Assembly (NCBI GenBank): GCA_017996075.1
Contig: JAGOHQ010000018.1
Location: 1-10,717 of the forward strand
Reading direction: 5' to 3'
Source of the DNA: Aliarcobacter sp.
GTDB lineage: Bacteria > Campylobacterota > Campylobacteria > Campylobacterales > Arcobacteraceae
Length of the DNA stretch: 10,717 nucleotides
Shown here: piece by piece, positions 6,284 to 10,717 of the stretch
Position numbering within the stretch: position 1 is the first letter of the stretch
How the letters are laid out: each line of letters starts with the position of its first letter
The notes under the pieces: generated by a model
The model's database searches: none
What the model was told of the DNA's origin: nothing
The model's input: only the letters and a program-made list of their open reading frames with translations
Position numbers and translations under genes: made by a program

Positions 6284-6678
6284 TGCATGCAAGTGAAGTA
6301 TCAGGAAAACTTTTTGAACAACTAAACTTTAGAGGTGAAAGACAAAAAGTAATATCTAGCAATATTGCAAATGTTAATACACCAGATTATAAAACGAAAG
6401 ATTTAGTATTTGCAGAAGAGTTAAAAGAGCAAAATATTTTAAAATTAAAAAGAACTACAAATAACCATATGCAAAATCTTGATTATAGATCTAGTAGCAA
6501 TCCACGATTGATTGATGTTCCAAATTTAATAGAACAAAATGATGGAAATAATGTAAATTTAGATAGTCAAATGAGCGAACAATCAAAAAATAAAGTTCTT
6601 TTTGATGCAATACAGTCATCTATAAAAAAAGATTCAAGACTTTTTAGATCAGTGATTGATGCTTCAGGTAAGAGTTAA
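6283..6678 (+). CDS. flgB: Flagellar proximal rod protein FlgB
   Basis: FlgB is a rod subunit near the MS ring. The 131 residues show the N-terminal rod helix with SSNIANVNTPDYKTKDLVF (25-43), the FlgB-typical DGNNVNLDSQM (87-97), and a C-terminal helix SKNKVLFDAIQSSIKKDSRL (101-120). The length is near the usual value of about 130-140. The start codon shares one base with the flgF stop (TAATG), an arrangement that favours translational coupling. In many bacteria flgB is followed at once by flgC and fliE; here fliF comes next, 15 bases downstream, so flgC and fliE must lie elsewhere if present. Confidence 0.93.
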   Translation: MHASEVSGKLFEQLNFRGERQKVISSNIANVNTPDYKTKDLVFAEELKEQNILKLKRTTNNHMQNLDYRSSSNPRLIDVPNLIEQNDGNNVNLDSQMSEQSKNKVLFDAIQSSIKKDSRLFRSVIDASGKS

Positions 6679-6693
6679 TAGGATGATTATTTA

Positions 6694-8403
6694 ATGGACC
6701 AACTTTTAAAATTTATAAATAACTTAAATAAAGCACAAAGAATAGGAATTGTTGGTGGTTTCGCTTTTCTGCTTTTATTGGTTATTGGATTTTTGGTATA
6801 TTCAAATATAAAAGCTGAAGATAAAAAATTAAGTTACACAATAGCTTCAAATCTTACTCAAGCTGATGTTATGAGAGCAACTGAAGAGCTCGAAAGCGCT
6901 GGTGTTCCATTTATAATAACAGGAAGTGGAAGTAATTTAACTCTTAAAACTTCAAAAGAGTTTATAAATATTGCAAAAATTAAACTTGTAACTAGTGAAG
7001 CTTCAACAAACAAGCATGTTGGATGGGAGATTTTTGAAAAATCATCTATTGGTACAACAAATTTTGAAAATAAAGTAAAATATTTAAGAGCTTTAGAAGG
7101 TGAACTTAGTAAAAGCTTAGAGTCTCTAAGTGGTGTTTTAAAAGCAAATGTAAAAATAGCAATTCCAAAAGAGACAATATTTACAGAAAAAAAGAGCGAC
7201 ACAACTGCTTCTGCTGTTTTGACGCTAAAGCAGGGTATTTTTTTAACTCAAAAACAACTAGATGGTATTAAAAATTTTATAGCTTCTGCTGTTCCTGATT
7301 TAAAGCAAGAGAATATACAATTAATAGACCAAGATGGAAATTTGCTTGAAGTATCTGCTGAAGATATGAATACTCAAAGATCTTCAGTTCAAACAAAATT
7401 TAAAGATAAAATAGAAGAGGATTATGAGCAAAAAATTATTTCACTTTTAGAGCCAGTTGTTGGAGCTGGAAGAGTTATGGCAAAAGTAAATGTAATTTTG
7501 GATTTTACTAAAAAAGATATTGAAGAGGAGATTTATAGTCCAGAAGGAAGTATTAGATCTCAACAAGTTATTGAAAATACATCAAATGCTTCAGGACTTG
7601 GAAATAACAGTGGTGGAATAGCAGGAGCTGATAATAATATTCAACCACCACAACAGCTAAATGATGGAAGTAAACTATCTTCAAACAATGAAAGCTCAAA
7701 CATTGTTACAAACTATGAGATTTCAAGAAAATTAATATCTCAAAAAGATAGTAACTTTACAAATATTAGAAGAATTTCAGCTTCTGTTACTTTTGATTCA
7801 GGTGTTTTAAAAGATCATCCAGATAAAACTGATTTTTTAGCATCTTTAGAGTCATTATCTGCTGATGCTATTGGATATGACAAAGCAAGAGGCGATACAA
7901 TTACTGTAAAAGATTTTAAATTTGTTGGAATTAAAGCTTTAAATGAAAAAGGCGAGCTTGTAGATGAGTTTGGAAATGTAATTGGTGGTGGATATTTAGA
8001 AACTATGAGTATAAAAAGTATATTAGATGAGTATAAAGATTATATTCAATATTTAGTAGTTGCCCTTTTACTCTTTATTTTTTATAGAAAATTTATAGCA
8101 AGTAATGATTTGGTAATCTTAGGAGATGCTAAGAAGAAAGAGATAGGTGTTGATGATGAAGATTTGGTAAAAGATATGTTAGCTGGACTTGATGATGTAT
8201 TAGATCAAAACACAGCTCATGGAAGATTAAAAACCAAAGTAAAAAGTCAAATTTTAAACAATATTGATGGACTTGATGAAGAATCAGCGGCTAAATATGA
8301 AGTATTTATTGAAGAGCTTGATAGAGAGATAAATAATAATCCAGCTGATATTGCAAGAATGATTGAATTGTTATTAAGTGAAGGTAATGTTAATTTTAAA
8401 TAG
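6694..8403 (+). CDS. fliF: Flagellar MS-ring protein FliF
   Basis: FliF builds the MS ring in the inner membrane, the base on which the C ring and export gate assemble. The 569 residues have the expected order: transmembrane helix 1 at about 17-38, ring-building motifs including ESAGVPF (67-73) and KSSIGTTNFENKVKYLRALE (116-135), a glycine/asparagine/serine-rich loop at about 294-338, NYEISRK (340-346), a second transmembrane helix at about 450-468, and an acidic cytoplasmic tail. The final stretch, EVFIEELDREINNNPADIAR (536-555) and on to the end, is the FliG-binding segment. A GGAT sequence about 10 bases upstream can serve as ribosome binding site. fliG follows after nine bases, as expected from their obligate partnership. 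Confidence 0.98.
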   Translation: MDQLLKFINNLNKAQRIGIVGGFAFLLLLVIGFLVYSNIKAEDKKLSYTIASNLTQADVMRATEELESAGVPFIITGSGSNLTLKTSKEFINIAKIKLVTSEASTNKHVGWEIFEKSSIGTTNFENKVKYLRALEGELSKSLESLSGVLKANVKIAIPKETIFTEKKSDTTASAVLTLKQGIFLTQKQLDGIKNFIASAVPDLKQENIQLIDQDGNLLEVSAEDMNTQRSSVQTKFKDKIEEDYEQKIISLLEPVVGAGRVMAKVNVILDFTKKDIEEEIYSPEGSIRSQQVIENTSNASGLGNNSGGIAGADNNIQPPQQLNDGSKLSSNNESSNIVTNYEISRKLISQKDSNFTNIRRISASVTFDSGVLKDHPDKTDFLASLESLSADAIGYDKARGDTITVKDFKFVGIKALNEKGELVDEFGNVIGGGYLETMSIKSILDEYKDYIQYLVVALLLFIFYRKFIASNDLVILGDAKKKEIGVDDEDLVKDMLAGLDDVLDQNTAHGRLKTKVKSQILNNIDGLDEESAAKYEVFIEELDREINNNPADIARMIELLLSEGNVNFK

Positions 8404-8412
8404 GAAAAATAA

Positions 8413-9423
8413 ATGGCAGTAGATATTAATAGTGATATTGATATTTTAAAAGGTATGTCTATGCTAGAAAAAATCGCAAGATTTTTTGTATTAATAGGTG
8501 AAGACTCGACAGTTAAAATATTTCAATATTTAGATAAAGATTATGTTGAACAGATTTCAACTGCTATTACTCAAATTCAATCTATAAATAAAGATGTATC
8601 TTTAGCAATTTTAGAGGAGTTTCACCTATATACTAGAACTAAAGGTTTTATTAGTTCAGGTGGATATGATTTTGCAAAAGATATTTTATATAAATCTATT
8701 GGACAAGAAGCAGCTGAAGAGGTGCTTGAAAAATTATCAAGAATGAAGTTAGCAAATCAAGCCTTTTCTTATCTTGATAGTGTAAATCCAAAACAGTTAA
8801 GTGATTTTATAAAAGATGAATCACCACATACAATTGCTGTTATTTTAGCACATATGGATCCTTCAAAATCAGCAGATGTTTTAATGGAGCTTGATGAAGA
8901 GATTCGTGTAAAGGTAAGTATTCAAATAGCAACAATCAAAGATGTTTCTCCTGATGTTGTAAGAACAATTTCTGCTGTTTTAGAAAGAAAATTAGAATCT
9001 TTGCTATCATCTATTGTTGATGTTGGTGGCGTTAAAGTTGTTGCAGATATGTTAAATAAAATGGGACCAAAAGCAGTTGATATTCTTAAAAATATAAATG
9101 GTATTGATACTTCACTAGCAACTAGAATAAAAGATAATATGTTCGTATTTGAAGATTTACTTAACCTTGATAGCGAATATATCATGAAAATTATTCAAAG
9201 TGTTGAATCAGCAGACGTTGTTGTTGCTATGAAAAATACTACACAAGAGCAGATAGAAAAAGTTACAGGTGCAATGTCTCAAAGGGTTAAAGATAGATTT
9301 TACGAAGAGAGTGAAATGCTTACAAAAGTTAAAATTAAAGATATTGAAGCAGCACAAAGAAGGATGTTATCTGTTGCTCAAAAAATGATGGATGATGGAA
9401 TTATTGAGAGAGAGAGTAACTAA
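8413..9423 (+). CDS. fliG: Flagellar motor switch protein FliG
   Basis: FliG sits on FliF, receives torque from the stator and, with FliM/FliN, sets rotation direction. The 336 residues contain the N-terminal FliF-binding domain, a middle domain with ESPHTIAVILAHMDP (136-150; EHPQT motif) and GGVKVVADMLN (205-215), the hinge MFVF (243-246), and the C-terminal torque helix. Aligned by MSQR, the torque residues are K274, R291, E298, E299 and K307, corresponding to E. coli K264, R281, D288, D289 and R297. Every charge is kept, though three residues are conservative swaps. AGGAA lies just upstream of the start. The stop overlaps the fliH ATG by one base. Confidence 0.98.
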   Translation: MAVDINSDIDILKGMSMLEKIARFFVLIGEDSTVKIFQYLDKDYVEQISTAITQIQSINKDVSLAILEEFHLYTRTKGFISSGGYDFAKDILYKSIGQEAAEEVLEKLSRMKLANQAFSYLDSVNPKQLSDFIKDESPHTIAVILAHMDPSKSADVLMELDEEIRVKVSIQIATIKDVSPDVVRTISAVLERKLESLLSSIVDVGGVKVVADMLNKMGPKAVDILKNINGIDTSLATRIKDNMFVFEDLLNLDSEYIMKIIQSVESADVVVAMKNTTQEQIEKVTGAMSQRVKDRFYEESEMLTKVKIKDIEAAQRRMLSVAQKMMDDGIIERESN

Positions 9424-10160
9424 TGGCTGAAAATGTTTACTCAAGCGCAAGAGTTTTAAAAGATGATAAAAAAGTAGAAAAGTATGAATTATCTAATTTT
9501 TTAAAAAATAAAGTATTATCAAAAGAAGAATCTCATGATTTTATTGAGTCAAATTTAGAAAAACAAGATGAGTCAAATTTAGAAAAAACAGAAGTAAAAA
9601 ATATTTCAAAATCTATGAATATTGTTGATAATTCAGCTGTTTTAGAAAAAATAGAGCCAATTTTTGCTGAGTTTGAGAAAATGATAAAAAAAATTGAAGA
9701 AGTGTCACAAAAAGTTACAACTATTGAACAAGATGCCATAATAAAGGGGAAAGATTTTGACACACAAGTTATAAAAGCTATAAAAGATTTAAAGCAGTGT
9801 GCAACGTTTTTTGAGCAGGCTGCTTTTGGTTTTGAGAGTAAATTATTAAAAACTTCTATATCTATTGCTCAAAAAATAATAAATATTGAAGTGGGAGAGA
9901 ACTCTTCAAAAATAGCTAAACAGACTATAAATCAGCTTTTATTAAAACTAAAAAATGCAACAAAAGTAAAAATTCATCTTAATCCAAAAGATTATTATAT
10001 TTTAAAACAAGAGTTGGAATTAGAACCTTTTATTGAACTTTTAGAAGATGCAAATGTAGTTGCAGGTGGTGTTGTAATAGCGAGTGATTTAGGAAATTTT
10101 GATGGAAGTATTGAAGCAAAAGTATCTTCAATGCTTGAATCTTTAGATTTAGTGATATAA
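9423..10160 (+). CDS. fliH: Flagellar export ATPase regulator FliH
   Basis: FliH is a cytoplasmic dimer that holds the export ATPase FliI and links it to the C ring. The call rests on the C-terminal domain: SISIAQKIINIEVGENSSKI (145-164), KVKIHLNPKDYYIL (181-194) and GGVVIASDLGNFDGSIEAKV (215-234), all typical of the FliH/YscL family, plus a coiled-coil-like middle at about 70-125. The N-terminal 60 residues are variable and hold two copies of an eight-residue unit (ESNLEKQD and ESNLEKTE). Total length of 245 is normal. It overlaps fliG by one base (TAATG). fliI and fliJ do not follow, so the ATPase genes are encoded elsewhere. Confidence 0.92.
   Translation: MAENVYSSARVLKDDKKVEKYELSNFLKNKVLSKEESHDFIESNLEKQDESNLEKTEVKNISKSMNIVDNSAVLEKIEPIFAEFEKMIKKIEEVSQKVTTIEQDAIIKGKDFDTQVIKAIKDLKQCATFFEQAAFGFESKLLKTSISIAQKIINIEVGENSSKIAKQTINQLLLKLKNATKVKIHLNPKDYYILKQELELEPFIELLEDANVVAGGVVIASDLGNFDGSIEAKVSSMLESLDLVI
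9545..9592 (+). repeat. 24-base tandem duplication inside fliH
   Basis: Two adjacent 24-base units (9545-9568 and 9569-9592) agree at 22 of 24 positions; the first 19 bases are identical. The unit is a multiple of three, so it duplicates eight residues (E42-D49 and E50-E57) without breaking the frame. It lies in the poorly conserved N-terminal part of FliH and looks like a recent slippage or duplication event. Confidence 0.85.
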
Positions 10161-10183
10161 AATCAGATTTATGATACAATCAT
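10160..10183. promoter_or_regulatory. Two adjoining small inverted repeats and a -10-like box before fliN
   Basis: The 48-base fliH-fliN gap is the longest inside this operon. It holds AAATC-A-GATTT (10160-10170), directly followed by ATGAT-ACA-ATCAT (10171-10183). Within the second lies TGATACAAT (10172-10180), a fair extended -10 match. A secondary promoter or operator for fliN-flgD is possible. Each arm is only five bases, so chance is a real alternative. Confidence 0.3.
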
Positions 10184-10208
10184 TAAATAACATTAAAAAG
10201 TATTAAAT

Positions 10209-10496
10209 ATGGAAATAAGTGAAAGAGTTTACGATTTATTAGTAGATACCGAAATTGTTGTTGATGTTATGCTTGGAAGCACTAGTATATCAGTTGGTGA
10301 ATTTTTGAAATTAACCGAAGGAGATATTATCTCTTTGCACAAACCAGCTGGTAGTGGTGGAGAGATTTATGTAAACTCAAGAATAATTGGAACAGGTGAT
10401 ATAATTGTAATGGAAGAAAAACTTGCAGTTAGAGTTCAAGATGCTATGGATTCAGATAATGTTGTTCAATATTTCTTTGAAGAACATATGATTTAA
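10209..10496 (+). CDS. fliN: Flagellar C-ring protein FliN, minimal SpoA form
   Basis: FliN forms the lower part of the C ring and binds FliM and FliH. The 95-residue protein is essentially one SpoA (surface presentation of antigens) domain: VDVMLGSTSISVGEFLKLTE (18-37), then GDIISLHKPAGSGGEIYVN (38-56) and IIGTGDIIVMEEKLAVRV (59-76). It is shorter than the 137-residue E. coli protein because it lacks the N-terminal extension, which is usual for Campylobacterota. The C-terminal tail ends in VQYFFEEHMI rather than the basic tail common in FliN. No clear Shine-Dalgarno sequence is visible before the ATG. A FliY or FliM fragment is less likely because no other domain is attached. Confidence 0.9.
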   Translation: MEISERVYDLLVDTEIVVDVMLGSTSISVGEFLKLTEGDIISLHKPAGSGGEIYVNSRIIGTGDIIVMEEKLAVRVQDAMDSDNVVQYFFEEHMI

Positions 10497-10516
10497 TCTT
10501 AAACAAGGAGTTTAAT

Positions 10517-10717
10517 ATGGCAGAAATAAATAGTGCAAATAGTGTAACAGGAACAGATAGTTATGGAAATAAATATACACAAAGTGTAAGCAATGACTCT
10601 TTGACAACAAATGATTTTTTAAAGCTAATGATTGAAGAGTTAAAGCTTCAAGATCCAACAAAACCGATGGATTCAGCAAAAATGCTATCAACTCAAATGC
10701 AAATGAGTACTTTAAAT
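10517..10717 (+). CDS. flgD: Flagellar hook cap protein FlgD, 3'-truncated by window edge
   Basis: FlgD is the scaffold that caps the growing hook and is exported by the flagellar type III system. Only the first 67 residues are present. After a Ser/Thr/Asn-rich N-terminus they contain the family signature TTNDFLKLMIEELKLQDPTK (30-49) followed by PMDSAKMLSTQMQMSTLN, equivalent to FLxLLxxQLxxQDPxxPxD in other FlgD proteins. AAGGAG (10504-10509) seven bases before the ATG is a strong ribosome binding site. It follows fliN by 20 bases. The frame is open to the last base of the window. Confidence 0.95.
   Translation, partial: MAEINSANSVTGTDSYGNKYTQSVSNDSLTTNDFLKLMIEELKLQDPTKPMDSAKMLSTQMQMSTLN

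Noticed and set aside
1..10717. A defence island, prophage, insertion sequence or CRISPR array
   Set aside because: No transposase, integrase, nuclease or regularly spaced repeats are visible; base composition and codon use are even throughout, and nearly all bases lie in recognised housekeeping or flagellar genes.

Overview
The window looks like a chromosome segment of a Campylobacterota bacterium, most likely of the Arcobacter/Aliarcobacter group. The evidence is the very A+T-rich DNA with strongly A/T-biased codon use, a divergent CheZ with a FliM-like N-terminus, a SpoA-only FliN, and a fliF-fliG-fliH block. Species cannot be fixed from the sequence alone. Almost all of the window is coding, and I see no mobile elements, tRNA/rRNA genes or CRISPR arrays.

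Region 1 (1-2029, + strand) is a protein-targeting and ribosome-maturation operon: the 3' part of ffh (SRP GTPase), rpsP (ribosomal protein S16), khpA (KH-domain RNA-binding protein) and rimM (16S rRNA processing factor). A long, nearly perfect hairpin lies between ffh and rpsP. The trmD-rplS genes that often follow rimM are absent; instead the next genes run on the opposite strand and meet rimM tail to tail.

Region 2 (2026-4109, - strand) is an apparent three-gene unit: flgG (distal flagellar rod) first, then a very charged coiled-coil protein of unknown function, then a bitopic membrane protein with a long disordered periplasmic linker and a SPOR-like C-terminal domain. The last two overlap by 14 bases. 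They are the least explained genes here.

Region 3 (4110-4266) is a 157-base divergent control region with a TATAAT-type -10 box on each strand and no recognisable sigma-54 or sigma-28 site.

Region 4 (4267-10717, + strand) is a compact motility operon: cheY, cheZ, flgF, flgB, fliF, fliG, fliH, fliN and the start of flgD. It combines the chemotaxis output (CheY and its phosphatase CheZ) with the rod (FlgF, FlgB), MS ring (FliF), C-ring/switch (FliG, FliN), export ATPase regulator (FliH) and hook cap (FlgD). Spacing is 1-base overlap to 20 bases except for a 48-base gap before fliN. flgC, fliE, fliI and fliJ, which often accompany these genes, are not in the window.

No clearly new biological system is evident. 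The best candidates for novelty are the two unknown genes downstream of flgG, the repeated FliM-like acidic motifs in CheZ, and the ffh-rpsP hairpin.
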